Part shown: in pieces, positions 26,415 to 35,781 of the stretch
How positions within the stretch are numbered: the stretch's first letter is position 1
Layout: each line of letters begins with the position of its first letter
Notes under the pieces: model-generated
Told to the model about the DNA's origin: nothing
Databases searched by the model: none
Seen by the model: only the letters and a program-made list of their open reading frames with translations
Assembly: GCA_964602735.1 (NCBI GenBank)
Contig: CAZRRV010000004.1
Location: forward strand, 1-63,675
Direction of reading: 5' to 3'
Source of the DNA: CAZRRV01 sp964602735
GTDB lineage: Bacteria; Bacillota; Clostridia; Oscillospirales; Acutalibacteraceae
DNA: 63,675 bases
Position numbers and translations under genes: made by a program

Positions 26415-28083
26415 CTCTGTTCATGCCTTTCATAAGTAGTTCCTTCGCCGAACGGTACAGATTTTCGGTTAATCTTCCGCCCGACATTATTCTGGCGATT
26501 TCGCGTATTCTGTCGTCGCCTTCAAGCGGCGTTAAAGAAGTAAATGTACGCCCGTCCCGCTCTTCTTTCGATACAAGAAAGTGAAAATCCGCTCGCGCGG
26601 CGATTTGTGCCAGATGCGTAACGCACAAAATCTGCTTATCGCGCGAAAGTTCTTTCATCTTTTCGCCCACACGCGAAGCGGCATAGCCGCTTATGCCGGC
26701 GTCGATTTCGTCGAAAATAAGGGTGTCGGTCTTATCGGCGGAAAGCAAAACGCTTTTAATCGCGAGCATAATACGCGACATTTCACCGCCGGAGGCGATC
26801 TTGTTTAACGGCCCCGCGCTCTCGCCTGCGTTCGCGGAAATCATAAACTCCACCCGGTCGCACCCGGTTTTCGTGTAAGGGCCGCTATCGTGTTTCACGG
26901 TGAAAATCACATTCGGCATTTGCAGATATTTCAAAACATCGCATACCGAATCCGCAAATTTCCCGCCGGCTTTAACCCGCGACGCGGTAAGCCGTTCACC
27001 CGCGCTGACCAGTTCGACCGAAGCGTCGTCGGCGGCCTTTTCAAGCGCGGAAATCTGCCCTCCGACATCAGACAGCGAATCGAGTTCGCCGCGCGATTTA
27101 TCCAGAATTTCAAGCAGACCCTCCTCATCCGTGCCGTATTTCCGAAAAAGCCCGGCATACATCGAAATCCGCTCCTCCGTTTTTTCGAGTTCGGTTTCGC
27201 TGTAATTCAAGCTTTCGGATTCTTCCCTTACGGATTCACACAAAGCGTCAAGTTCGTAATAAATATCGTTCGCTGTTTCCTGCCACCCCGACGCTTTTGA
27301 ATACACATCGGCTATCCCGGCGGTTTCGTACATCAAATCTTTCATCATCGAAATTGCCCCGGGATCTTCGTCGCCGCCTTCAAGTTTCGCGAGCACATTC
27401 GCAATCGCGGTTTGTATTTTCTCCCCGTTGCGGATTTTCAGGCGGGCGGCTTTCAGCCGTTCCGCCTCGCCGGGAACTATTTTCGCCGTTTCAAGCTCGT
27501 TTACGGTAGCCCGCAGTTCGTCCGCCCTTTTTGTTATGTCGTTTTGCTGTTCATAAAGGCACTTAAGCCGTTTTTTTATTCCGTGAAGATTTTCAAATGC
27601 CTTTGTGTAATTGTCGAATTCCTCCACGTTCTTCGCGTAAGCGTCGAGAATCGAAAGATGGTTCGCGACATCGAGTAACTGCCTGTTGTCCTGCTGCCCG
27701 TGAATATCGATTAAATACTCCGATACCGCGCGCAGCCCGGACACGGTTAAAGGGTGACCGTTCGCCCGGCACACGCTCTTGCCGTCTTTGAAAAGGGTTC
27801 TTTCGAGCAAAAGTTCTCCGTCGGGACAGTCGACGCCCCAGTCGCCGCAAATCCGCTTTGTAATTCCGTTTATTTCGGTGAACAGCGCCGAAATTCGCGC
27901 CCGCTCCTGCCCCGTGCGTATCAGATCTTTTTGGAAACGGCGCCCGGTAACGGCGTAGACAGTATCTAAAACAACGCTTTTGCCCGCCCCGGTTTCTCCG
28001 GTTAACACGTTCAGCCCGGCGCCGAATTCCACTTCAAGGGACGAAATAACGGCTATATTTTCGATTTTCAAATTCAACAGCAT
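26401..28083 (-). CDS. recN: DNA repair protein RecN
   Basis: An SMC-like ATPase that organises DNA ends in double-strand break repair. It is 560 residues, standard. Walker A GETGAGKS is at residues 29-36, two coiled-coil arms run from about 150-240 and 280-370, the signature LNKIASGGEMSRIMLAIK is near 427, and Walker B TLIFDEIDAGISG near 457. It sits downstream of argR, the conserved Firmicutes order, though separated here by 263 bases without a recognisable gene or clear promoter. Confidence 0.95.
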   Translation of the reverse strand: MLLNLKIENIAVISSLEVEFGAGLNVLTGETGAGKSVVLDTVYAVTGRRFQKDLIRTGQERARISALFTEINGITKRICGDWGVDCPDGELLLERTLFKDGKSVCRANGHPLTVSGLRAVSEYLIDIHGQQDNRQLLDVANHLSILDAYAKNVEEFDNYTKAFENLHGIKKRLKCLYEQQNDITKRADELRATVNELETAKIVPGEAERLKAARLKIRNGEKIQTAIANVLAKLEGGDEDPGAISMMKDLMYETAGIADVYSKASGWQETANDIYYELDALCESVREESESLNYSETELEKTEERISMYAGLFRKYGTDEEGLLEILDKSRGELDSLSDVGGQISALEKAADDASVELVSAGERLTASRVKAGGKFADSVCDVLKYLQMPNVIFTVKHDSGPYTKTGCDRVEFMISANAGESAGPLNKIASGGEMSRIMLAIKSVLLSADKTDTLIFDEIDAGISGYAASRVGEKMKELSRDKQILCVTHLAQIAARADFHFLVSKEERDGRTFTSLTPLEGDDRIREIARIMSGGRLTENLYRSAKELLMKGMNRDETV

Positions 28084-28346
28084 ACAACCGTTCCCCCTCT
28101 ACTTCTACTACCGCGAATCGCGGCGAGAGTAATTCCTGTTGCGTGCGGATACCCGCCGGATTGCCGGAAGCCCGCGCGGAAATCCCGCAACAGACGGCTT
28201 AAAACCGCCTTCGCACGGCATGCCGCCGTCGGTATTTACCCGTTCCGCTCCCGCTCCGGCATATTTATCCGCCTCGTTTGATTTATAAAAATCTTTCCGA
28301 CAAATTTGATGTACAAAGCCGTAGGCGGGTATTATGCGGTGTTGCC

Positions 28347-28805
28347 CTAAAGCATATCTTCGATTTTTTTCGTAAGAGCGGCAGCCTCGTTTTCGGATCG
28401 TGTAACCGCCAGAATAGTATCGTCTCCCGCGAGGGTTCCCAGAGCCAGTTCGGAGAACAGTTTGTCGATAACCGTACACGCTCCCTGCGCCATTCCGGGG
28501 CGGCATCTTACAACAACGTCGTTTAACGCATGATATACCCTCAGTACCGAATTTGCAAGCACTTCCCTGTAGTTTATTTCGGTGTCGGGCGCGGGATTCC
28601 CCCCCGAAACATATCGGTACCCGCCGTTTTTATCGTGCTCTTTAACTATTCCGAGTTCTCTTATATCGCGCGAAACCGTAGCCTGAGTAGCTTTTATGCC
28701 GGCTTTTTCAAGTGCCGCCAAAAGTTCGTGCTGTGTACACATGGCACGACCGTTTATAATCTCTAAAATTCTGTTCTGCCGTTCGCTTTTCATTGCCCGC
28801 CTCAC
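28347..28805 (-). CDS. argR: Arginine repressor ArgR/AhrC
   Basis: A 152-residue hexameric arginine-responsive repressor. The N-terminal winged helix contains TQHELLAALEKAGIKATQATVSRDIRELG (its core ATVSRDIREL is the recognition helix). The C-terminal oligomerisation and arginine-binding domain contains the GTLAGDDTILAV block with the conserved GDD. Its start overlaps the nadK stop by four bases (ATGA). No ARG box was searched for genome-wide. The placement between nadK and recN is typical of clostridia, so the call is firm. Confidence 0.95.
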   Translation of the reverse strand: MRRAMKSERQNRILEIINGRAMCTQHELLAALEKAGIKATQATVSRDIRELGIVKEHDKNGGYRYVSGGNPAPDTEINYREVLANSVLRVYHALNDVVVRCRPGMAQGACTVIDKLFSELALGTLAGDDTILAVTRSENEAAALTKKIEDML

Positions 28806-29620
28806 TTTATTTTTGCCGCCAGCACATCGTAAAACGCGTTATTTTTCAGTGAAATAAACTTTACCGATATGTCGTTGTCGGGTTTGATTTCGATTATTTC
28901 ATTTTCGGTTATTCTTATTCTTTCCTCCCCGTCGATAATTACATCCGCGACCTGCCCCGCGCCGTTAAGCCCGGCGAAAATACTTCTTTCCGCACCGAAT
29001 ATTATCGAGCGCGAAAAAAGCATGTGCGGACAGACGGGGGTAACAAGTATGCACTCGGAGGTCGGGTCTAAAATAGGGCCGCCCGCCGAAAGCGAATACG
29101 CGGTGGAACCCGTGGGCGTGGCTATAATCAAACCGTCGGCGCGGTAATGTATCTCGCTGTAAGAATAACCCGCCGAAATGTCGATAAGATTTTCGGAATC
29201 CGCTTTTGAAATGACAAGATCGTTAATAAAATCGTGACTTTCGCCTCTAATTACCGCGTTAAGAACTTTCCTCTCCTCGATTTCATAATTGCCGGTTGTC
29301 AGCCCGCGGAGCAATTCGAGTTCGCTCGGCTCGATGTTTGCCAAAAAACCGACGCGGCCCACATTCACGCCGAGCAGGGGAAGATTGCGACAGGCGGCTT
29401 TTTTTGCCGCGTGCATTATGGTGCCGTCTCCGCCGATGACAAGCATTATATCCGAAATATCATACAGCCGGGCGGTTTCGACCTTTTTATACCGGCCGGA
29501 AAGATCCCCGTCGTCGCTGAACAGTTCGGCGCCTTGTAAAATATCGGGAATTTGTTCGGCGACGGCGTACGCCTCCGGCTTGCCGTGATTAACAAGTACG
29601 GCAATTTTCAAAATCATCAC
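28802..29620 (-). CDS. nadK: NAD kinase
   Basis: This enzyme phosphorylates NAD to NADP. The product is 272 residues with the GGDGTIMHAAK motif (about 63-73), NVGRVGFLA (about 85) and the ATPTGSTAYSLSAGGPI block (about 169). The start is uncertain among a GTG (29620), an ATG (29617) and a TTG (29611); the AGGTGAT ribosome site fits the later TTG, giving MKIAVLVNHG, at least as well. It sits between tlyA (adjacent) and argR (4-base overlap) in the long housekeeping operon. Confidence 0.95.
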   Translation of the reverse strand: MMILKIAVLVNHGKPEAYAVAEQIPDILQGAELFSDDGDLSGRYKKVETARLYDISDIMLVIGGDGTIMHAAKKAACRNLPLLGVNVGRVGFLANIEPSELELLRGLTTGNYEIEERKVLNAVIRGESHDFINDLVISKADSENLIDISAGYSYSEIHYRADGLIIATPTGSTAYSLSAGGPILDPTSECILVTPVCPHMLFSRSIIFGAERSIFAGLNGAGQVADVIIDGEERIRITENEIIEIKPDNDISVKFISLKNNAFYDVLAAKIK

Positions 29621-30421
29621 CTAAATCTCATGCGAAAGTTTGACGGTTCCGCTTATATCCACGGCGCCGTTTTGTATGCCTTTGCCGTCGTTAAGCAGAT
29701 AAAGCAGATATTCGATATTGCCCTCCGGGCCCGGCACGGGGGAAAAAGTAAGATTTAGCGCCGAAAATCCAATCGTTACGGAAAACTCGACAATATTTTT
29801 TATAACTTCGAAATGTACGGCAGGGTCTTTTACCACGCCTTTTTTTCCGACTTTATCTTTTCCCGCCTCGAACTGAGGTTTGACGAGACATACAACCTCT
29901 CCGCCGGCTCGCAGCAACGGGCGCAGTACCGGCAATATTTTAGTGAGCGAAATAAAAGAAACATCAACCGACGCGAATGTAAGCATATCGGGAATTTGCG
30001 ATTTTTGTATATAACGGAAATTTGTCCTTTCAAGCACTACAACGCGGCTGTCGTTCCTGAGCCGCCAGTCTAACTGACCGTAACCCACATCGACGGCGTA
30101 AACCCTTGCCGCGCCGTTTTGCAGTATACAGTCGGTAAATCCGCCGGTAGAGGCGCCTATATCAGCACATATTCCCCCGCGAAGGTCTATCGCAAATTCG
30201 TTTATCGCCTTTTCGAGTTTTAGACCTCCGCGACTCACATATTTTAACGGATTGCCGCGGACTTCGATAATATCGCCGTCCGTTACCTGTTCGCCCGGTT
30301 TATCCGCCTTGCGCCCGTTTACATAAACCGACCCGGACATAATCACGGCGCGGGCTTTTTCGCGGCTTTCGGTTAATCCTTTTGAAAAGACGCAACTGTC
30401 TAATCTTATTTTTCCCGCCAC
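29621..30421 (-). CDS. tlyA: TlyA-family rRNA methyltransferase / hemolysin-like protein
   Basis: A 266-residue protein with an N-terminal S4 RNA-binding domain (about 1-60; SREKARAVIMSGSVYVNGRK) and a C-terminal FtsJ-like Rossmann methyltransferase (SAM motif CADIGASTGGFTD, about 84-96; VSFISLTKIL; LVKPQFEAG about 175). In mycobacteria TlyA 2'-O-methylates 16S and 23S rRNA. In clostridia the gene lies between dxs and nadK, as here. The start codon lies inside the end of dxs (16-base overlap). Confidence 0.9.
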   Translation of the reverse strand: MAGKIRLDSCVFSKGLTESREKARAVIMSGSVYVNGRKADKPGEQVTDGDIIEVRGNPLKYVSRGGLKLEKAINEFAIDLRGGICADIGASTGGFTDCILQNGAARVYAVDVGYGQLDWRLRNDSRVVVLERTNFRYIQKSQIPDMLTFASVDVSFISLTKILPVLRPLLRAGGEVVCLVKPQFEAGKDKVGKKGVVKDPAVHFEVIKNIVEFSVTIGFSALNLTFSPVPGPEGNIEYLLYLLNDGKGIQNGAVDISGTVKLSHEI

Positions 30422-32241
30422 TTTGAGATTTCACCAATCATTCCGTCGTAATCAAGCGAATATTTCCGCCGCAGACTTTCGGGTTTGCCCTGCCGGACGA
30501 AGCCCTTTACGGCTATCGCACGGTACCGACCCGTAAAATCGTGTTCGAGGAGCGCGCTGCCGAACTGCTCGGCAATACCTCCGGTTTTTATCGCCTCTTC
30601 AAAGAAAAGAACCGTGTTGTAATTTTGCGCCTCTTTAACCGCGCCGTCGGGCAGCGGATGAATCTGCGTAAGTTTCATCAGCCCGATCTCGGGATATGTT
30701 TCTCTCGCGCGCAACGCCTCGGAAAACAGGGTACCGTATGTTATTACCAGAACGGAATCTCCGTTTATATGCGAGTACATTTCGCCCGGTCTGATATTGC
30801 TTAAATTTCCGGGTTCGCCGCCCCGGGGATAGCGTATCGCCCACAGGCCGGAATCCCGCTGCGCCGCCCGTTGAAGCAAATCGCGCAGTTCGGCAAAATT
30901 ACACGGGGAGAAAACTTTTATACCGGGAATTGAAGTAAGGAAAGCGGGATCCAATATCCCCTGATGTGTTTCGCCGTCTTCGCCGGTTATTCCCGCTCGA
31001 TCTACGCACACTGTAACAGGAAGGCGGGCGATGGCGACATCGTGAACAAGCTGATCATACGAGCGTTGCAGAAAAGAGGAATATACCGCGAAAAAAGGTC
31101 TCATTCCGGCTTTCGCAAGGCCTGCGGAAAACGTTACCGCGTGTTCCTCGGCGATCCCGACATCAAAACAACGGTTCCTGAATCGCTGCCTGAAATCCGA
31201 CAGCCCCGTGCCTATCGGCATCGCCGCGGTTACGGCGCAAATTCTGCCGTCGCGTTCAGCCAAATCGCACAGCGTGCTTCCGAACACGTCGGAAAACGAA
31301 TCCCCGCCGCCGCAAAGCCCGGTTTCAACATCGAACGGCGAAACGCCGTGATAAACATCGGGATTCTTTTGCGCGTATGAATAACCTTTCCCTTTGGTTG
31401 TGACAACATGCAGAAGAACCGGCCGGTCGCTTTCGGCGGCAACTCTCAGCATATTTTCGAGGGTTTGTATATTATGACCGTCGACCGGGCCCATGTAGTT
31501 AAGCCCGAACCCGTAGAAAATATTCGTATTGTAAACGGCGTTTTTCAAAACTTCCTTGGAATGAACCAGTTTGCTTTCAAGCGAACGGCCGATAAAAGGA
31601 ATGTGCGCGATAAACGATTTTATCCTGTCCTTAAATCTGTAATATTTGGGTTTGGTGCGAATTATATTCAAATATCTCGCCAAAGCGCCGGTATTCCTGG
31701 AAATCGACATTGAATTATCGTTAAGTACGATAATCAGATTGCTTTTATCGCGCCCCACATTGTTAAGCGCCTCGTAAATCAATCCGCCTGTAAGCGCGCC
31801 GTCTCCCACAACCGCGACGATTTTGGCTTTCTTCCCCAGCAGCATATTACCTTTATGAATACCGAAAGCCGACGACACCGAGGTGCTGCTGTGCCCCGAA
31901 ACAACGGCGTCGTAAACACTTTCGTCGGGGCGAAGAAAACCCGATATTCCGCCTTCTTTTCTCAATGTCGAAAAATTTTCGTACCGCCCCGTAAGCAGTT
32001 TATGTGTATAGCATTGATGCCCCACATCGAAAATCACGGTATCATTCGGCATATCGAATACGCGGTGAAGCGCTACGGTAAGTTCCACCACTCCCAGATT
32101 CGACGACAGATGGCCGCCGTTTTCCGCAACCGTTTTGATTATACAGTCGCGGATTTCCTCACACAAATCGGGGAGGCTGTCCGCACTCATCGCTTTTAAA
32201 TCGGCGGGAGAATGTATGCCCGGCAAAAGTTTATATTCCAT
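30406..32241 (-). CDS. dxs: 1-Deoxy-D-xylulose-5-phosphate synthase
   Basis: The thiamine-dependent first step of the MEP isoprenoid pathway (pyruvate + glyceraldehyde-3-phosphate). The product is 611 residues from the ATG that gives MEYKLLPGI. Visible blocks are HLSSNLGVVELT (about 42), GHQCYTHKLLTGR (about 73), the ThDP motif GDGALTGG...NDN (about 147-178), and the transketolase-like middle domain RAGITGEDGETHQGILD (about 415). It directly follows ispA in the operon, linking the pathway's first step with prenyl chain elongation. Confidence 0.95.
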   Translation of the reverse strand: MEYKLLPGIHSPADLKAMSADSLPDLCEEIRDCIIKTVAENGGHLSSNLGVVELTVALHRVFDMPNDTVIFDVGHQCYTHKLLTGRYENFSTLRKEGGISGFLRPDESVYDAVVSGHSSTSVSSAFGIHKGNMLLGKKAKIVAVVGDGALTGGLIYEALNNVGRDKSNLIIVLNDNSMSISRNTGALARYLNIIRTKPKYYRFKDRIKSFIAHIPFIGRSLESKLVHSKEVLKNAVYNTNIFYGFGLNYMGPVDGHNIQTLENMLRVAAESDRPVLLHVVTTKGKGYSYAQKNPDVYHGVSPFDVETGLCGGGDSFSDVFGSTLCDLAERDGRICAVTAAMPIGTGLSDFRQRFRNRCFDVGIAEEHAVTFSAGLAKAGMRPFFAVYSSFLQRSYDQLVHDVAIARLPVTVCVDRAGITGEDGETHQGILDPAFLTSIPGIKVFSPCNFAELRDLLQRAAQRDSGLWAIRYPRGGEPGNLSNIRPGEMYSHINGDSVLVITYGTLFSEALRARETYPEIGLMKLTQIHPLPDGAVKEAQNYNTVLFFEEAIKTGGIAEQFGSALLEHDFTGRYRAIAVKGFVRQGKPESLRRKYSLDYDGMIGEISKWREK

Positions 32242-32251
32242 ACATACCACT

Positions 32252-33061
32252 TTATCGTTCCCTGTTTAATATATAACCCGGAAGCCGAAAAAGAGCGTCG
32301 TTACCCAGCTCGCGCGCCATTGCCTGCGCCTCCCCGCACAGCAAATCGGGCGCCCGCGTTTCCCCGCCGGTACCGACCGGGGAAAGGTCGCCGTCTAATA
32401 TATCGTCTACCGTCTGGAACAGATACCCGATTTTATCGCAATATTCGCGGATAAGTGAATTACGGCGATCGTCCGCCCCCGCGAGCGCAACGGGTATTTC
32501 TCCGCACAGTGAAAACAGGGCGCCGGTTTTCAGCCGGTTTTTCTTTTCGTTAAACAGGCGCCCGCTCGAGCCGGCGCCGCAGTCGAGATCCATAATCTGA
32601 CCTCCGATCATGCCGTTCACGCCGGCTTTTTCGGCCAAGAGCGAAATACATCTTAAAACCGCCGACGGCTGCAAAGCCGCACATTCCGCCGCCGTTCTAA
32701 ACGCGAGAGTAAGCAGTGCGTCGCCAGCCAGAAGAGCGGTAGACTCGGAAAACGCCTTATGCAGCGACGGTTTCCCGCGGCGAAAGTCGTCGTTATCCAT
32801 ACAGGGAAGATCGTCATGGATCAGGGAATATGTATGGATCATTTCAAGCGCGCAGGCAAGCGGCATAACGTCGCCCGTATTACCGCCGAGCATACGGTAT
32901 ATTTCAAGCAGAAGCGACGGCCTGATGCGCTTTCCTCCGCCCAGAGCGGCGTATCTCATGGCGTCAACCGCCACGGCATACTCGCTGTCGATTTCCGGCA
33001 AATATCCGTTGAGCGCCGATTCGATCGCGGGAATATAGTTTTTAAGGGGGAAATCAGTCAT
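32252..33061 (-). CDS. ispA: Short-chain polyprenyl diphosphate synthase (farnesyl type)
   Basis: A 269-residue all-alpha prenyltransferase, slightly shorter than the usual 290. The first Asp-rich motif is in LIHDDLPCMDNDDFRRG (about 78-94, DDLPCMD). The second is in FQTVDDILDG (DDILD, about 215). GGKRIRPSLL (about 37) is the substrate-binding block. Position between xseB (8-base overlap) and dxs is the usual Firmicutes arrangement for farnesyl diphosphate synthase. Geranylgeranyl synthase cannot be excluded from sequence alone. Confidence 0.92.
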   Translation of the reverse strand: MTDFPLKNYIPAIESALNGYLPEIDSEYAVAVDAMRYAALGGGKRIRPSLLLEIYRMLGGNTGDVMPLACALEMIHTYSLIHDDLPCMDNDDFRRGKPSLHKAFSESTALLAGDALLTLAFRTAAECAALQPSAVLRCISLLAEKAGVNGMIGGQIMDLDCGAGSSGRLFNEKKNRLKTGALFSLCGEIPVALAGADDRRNSLIREYCDKIGYLFQTVDDILDGDLSPVGTGGETRAPDLLCGEAQAMARELGNDALFRLPGYILNRER

Positions 33062-33263
33062 TATCTGTCTCCGGCTCGCTTTCGGGCTCTATATACTCGA
33101 TTTTCTGCCGTGCGCTGTCAAGTTCGTTTTTACATTCTTTCGAAAGCGAAAGTCCCTCCGAGAACAGCGATACGGCGTCGTTTAATGAACATTCGCCGTT
33201 TTCAAGCGTTTGCACAATTTCTTCAAGCCGTTTCATTTTTTCTTCAAAAGACAATTTCGGCAT
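33054..33263 (-). CDS. xseB: Exodeoxyribonuclease VII small subunit
   Basis: A 69-residue helical subunit with the family start LSFEEKMKRLEEIVQTLENG and the SLFSEGLSLSKECKNEL second helix. Several copies coat the extended arms of the XseA catalytic subunit. It overlaps the end of xseA by 20 bases and the start of ispA by 8. The acidic tail (EPESEPETDND) is variable in the family. Confidence 0.95.
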   Translation of the reverse strand: MPKLSFEEKMKRLEEIVQTLENGECSLNDAVSLFSEGLSLSKECKNELDSARQKIEYIEPESEPETDND

Positions 33264-34473
33264 CTCCTTTCACCGGCTCGGTATCCGTTACGGACGCGTT
33301 TATGTTTCCCGTTTTCATATGAACGACGATTTCATCGCCGCCGGCAAGCTTTGAAACATCGGTTACGGCTTTACCGTCTTTTGTAACAACGGCGTACCCT
33401 CGTTTGATACTCGCGAACGGATCAAACGCACGCAACATATCGGACGAACTCTCAACCCTGCGCGAAAGGCTCTGTATAAGCGTTGTATAGGAGACCGTCA
33501 GAGATGATTCCGCTTTTTCGGCTTTTTCCGCTTCCCCGTCGCAAAAATCCCGGTACAGCTCCGGCAGACGGGTCTTCAAGGTTTCAAGTATTTCCGCGCG
33601 GTTCCGCACGATATCGGAGCAGGCATTCCGTATTCTGTCGAGACATCCGTCAATCGCCGATTTGAATTGCGAAACATCCGCCGCCGTCGCCTGCACGGCC
33701 GCATCGGACGGGGTAGACGCCCGGACGTCCGCCACATAATCGCATATTGTATAATCGGTTTCGTGACCCACCGCGGAAATTACCGGGAACGGCGACATAC
33801 GGATCGTTCTGGCGAGTATTTCGCTGTTAAAGCAGCTTAAATCTTCGGCGGAGCCGCCGCCGCGCCCGATAATAACGGTGTCTATGTCGTTCCTTTTATA
33901 TATCGTACGCAGCATGGAAACCATACTGTTCACCGCCTGTTCGCCCTGTACCGTTACGGGACATACAAGGATTCGAACCATGGGATTCCTGCTGCCGATA
34001 ATCCGCAAAATATCCCTTATCGCGGCGCCGGTACCCGATGTTACAACCGCAACGGTTTTGGGGCACGGTTTGACGGGCCGCTTTATTTCCGCCGCAAACA
34101 AACCCTCGCTTTCCAGTTTTATCTTTGTTTGCATAAAAGCAAGCGCGAGTTCTCCTATACCCTCGGGCTGGGCGCTGAAAACACGGAGCTGATATTTCCC
34201 CGCCCTCTCCCACAAATCGGTTCTGGCTCCGCATATTACGGATAAACCGTTTTCAAGAGTAAAGCGAAGCCTGCAGGCGTAATTTTCGAACATTGTGGCG
34301 CTTACACAGGCGTTCTCGTCTTTCAAAGTGAAATATATATTTCCGTCTTTGTATTTCACGTTTGATACTTCGCCCTTCACAAAAACGAAAGAAAGTTCTT
34401 CATCGTTTGAAAGTAAAGTATGCACATGCCTGTTTAATTCCGATACGGTCCAGACCGCCGCTGATAAATTCAT
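33244..34473 (-). CDS. xseA: Exodeoxyribonuclease VII large subunit
   Basis: The 409-residue catalytic subunit of ExoVII, which degrades single-stranded DNA from both ends. An N-terminal OB fold (WTVSELNRHVHTLL at 8-21; KGEVSNVKYKDGNIYFTLKD) is followed by the catalytic domain (ATSGTGAAIRDILRI-like VVTSGTGAAIRDIL, IIGRGGGSAEDLSCFNSE, ISAVGHETDYTICD) and a coiled-coil region. I start at MNLSAAVW, whose ATG overlaps the preceding stop as ATGA and follows GAGGAAA. The longer frame upstream lies inside the TsaD-like gene. Confidence 0.95.
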   Translation of the reverse strand: MNLSAAVWTVSELNRHVHTLLSNDEELSFVFVKGEVSNVKYKDGNIYFTLKDENACVSATMFENYACRLRFTLENGLSVICGARTDLWERAGKYQLRVFSAQPEGIGELALAFMQTKIKLESEGLFAAEIKRPVKPCPKTVAVVTSGTGAAIRDILRIIGSRNPMVRILVCPVTVQGEQAVNSMVSMLRTIYKRNDIDTVIIGRGGGSAEDLSCFNSEILARTIRMSPFPVISAVGHETDYTICDYVADVRASTPSDAAVQATAADVSQFKSAIDGCLDRIRNACSDIVRNRAEILETLKTRLPELYRDFCDGEAEKAEKAESSLTVSYTTLIQSLSRRVESSSDMLRAFDPFASIKRGYAVVTKDGKAVTDVSKLAGGDEIVVHMKTGNINASVTDTEPVKGDAEIVF

Positions 34474-35387
34474 ATTTTCCTCACCGCCAAAAAACCGTTC
34501 CCGACAGCGTTGTCGGAAGAATAACACGGATCGCAAAAAACGGTTTCGTATTTCCCGCCCAGAGAGCCGCGTATAAATTCACTGCCTGAAACCCCGCCGG
34601 CGAATACTATCGGCAGATCGCCGCAAACGGCAATCGCGTGTTCGCAGAGCAAACCGCAAAGTTCGGCGATATACGAAAAAAGATACGCGGCTATATTTTC
34701 CGGCTTCTCCCGCTTTTCAAACAATGCACGGCATTGATTTTCCAAACCCGAAACGGAAAAATTCCCGTTGATTAAAGAAACCGCGGGACGCCTCGGGACT
34801 GTTCCGTTTAACGCCATTTTATCGAGTTCGGCGCCGGACGGGAACGGCAGGCCGAGCATTTTCCCTACTCTGTCGATCAACTGACCCGGTTTCAAATCGA
34901 GCGACGTCGAAACGGACCGGATATTAAAATCCCCGTCAACGGACAGCACGTCCGCGGTTCCTCCCGACAGATGGAAGGCGATAAAAGGACGACCAAATAA
35001 ATCGTCTCTTTTCGCCCCCGCCAAAGCGGCCGCGATATGATTCTGCTGGTGCGAAAAGCGGAAAACGGGAATTTTAAGAGCAGCCGCAAGCGAATTCGCG
35101 ACAGCCTCCCCCACTTTGAAAACCGGCATATAACTGCCGCTGACATCGCGCGGGCGGGTTGACACCCCGATGGCGCCTATGGTACCGGTAAAACCGTTTA
35201 ACGCGGAAGCGGTCGCCTGTCCGATTTGCTTTATATGCCGGAAAACCGCGTTGGACTGCCGCAGGCCTATCGCGCCCTTTTCCACGGGCAACGGTAAACG
35301 GCAGTTCGACATTATGCCCTCACTGCCTACCAGAGCCGCCGATGTTGTATAATTGCTTGTGTCAATACCCAGGCAGAATTTATTCAT
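34470..35387 (-). CDS. TsaD/Kae1-like (peptidase M22 family) protein, short paralogue
   Basis: A 305-residue ASKHA-fold protein resembling TsaD, the tRNA t6A synthesis ATPase, but shorter than the usual 335-345. It has the start GIDTSNYTTSAALV (8-21), a metal-binding HQQNH (HxxxH, about 109-113), and the AFHLSGGTADVL (about 131) and FAGGVSGSEFIRG (about 268) nucleotide blocks. Many clostridia carry this second form between nusB and xseA, in addition to a true TsaD encoded with tsaB/E. It overlaps nusB by 8 bases and xseA by 4. The true function is uncertain. Confidence 0.75.
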   Translation of the reverse strand: MNKFCLGIDTSNYTTSAALVGSEGIMSNCRLPLPVEKGAIGLRQSNAVFRHIKQIGQATASALNGFTGTIGAIGVSTRPRDVSGSYMPVFKVGEAVANSLAAALKIPVFRFSHQQNHIAAALAGAKRDDLFGRPFIAFHLSGGTADVLSVDGDFNIRSVSTSLDLKPGQLIDRVGKMLGLPFPSGAELDKMALNGTVPRRPAVSLINGNFSVSGLENQCRALFEKREKPENIAAYLFSYIAELCGLLCEHAIAVCGDLPIVFAGGVSGSEFIRGSLGGKYETVFCDPCYSSDNAVGNGFLAVRKI

Positions 35388-35781
35388 TTTCCGCCTCGCG
35401 CGCGATACTGCCGAGCACGCCGTTCAGATAAGCGGCGTCTTCATCGGTCGCGTAAATTTTGCAAAGGCGCACCGCTTCGCTAACGGCGACATCGGTATCG
35501 ACATCGTCAACCCATTTCATTTCGTAAATACAAATACGCGACAATGCCAGAACCACTTTTGAAAGGCGCTCCAGTTTCCAGCCTTTGAGATGAGAGGAAA
35601 TCGCGGCGTCGATTTCGCTCAGCCGCCCGAAAACGCCTCTGAATACCGCTACGGTGTACCCGTCGGGTTCGACATCGCGGGAGTCGGCCGCGTTTTTTAC
35701 AACATCGTCGCAGGTATTGCCGGTTATCTGCTTATCGAAAGTGAGAATAAACGCCAGTTCTCGCGCCTTCGTGCGCGACAT
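35380..35781 (-). CDS. nusB: Transcription antitermination factor NusB
   Basis: A 133-residue NusB, the boxA RNA-binding partner of NusE in rRNA antitermination. It begins MSRTKARELAFILTF, has an all-helical pattern and ends with the conserved VNGVLGSIAR-like block (YLNGVLGSIAREA). It is first in the long operon nusB to recN/tyrS. A TTGAAT/TAAAAT promoter lies about 220 bases upstream (36003-36031). Confidence 0.93.
   Translation of the reverse strand: MSRTKARELAFILTFDKQITGNTCDDVVKNAADSRDVEPDGYTVAVFRGVFGRLSEIDAAISSHLKGWKLERLSKVVLALSRICIYEMKWVDDVDTDVAVSEAVRLCKIYATDEDAAYLNGVLGSIAREAENE

Noticed and set aside
28108..28506. 132-codon frame between recN and argR
   Set aside because: It overlaps most of argR in another frame, lacks a ribosome site and has an unlikely Arg/Gly-rich composition.
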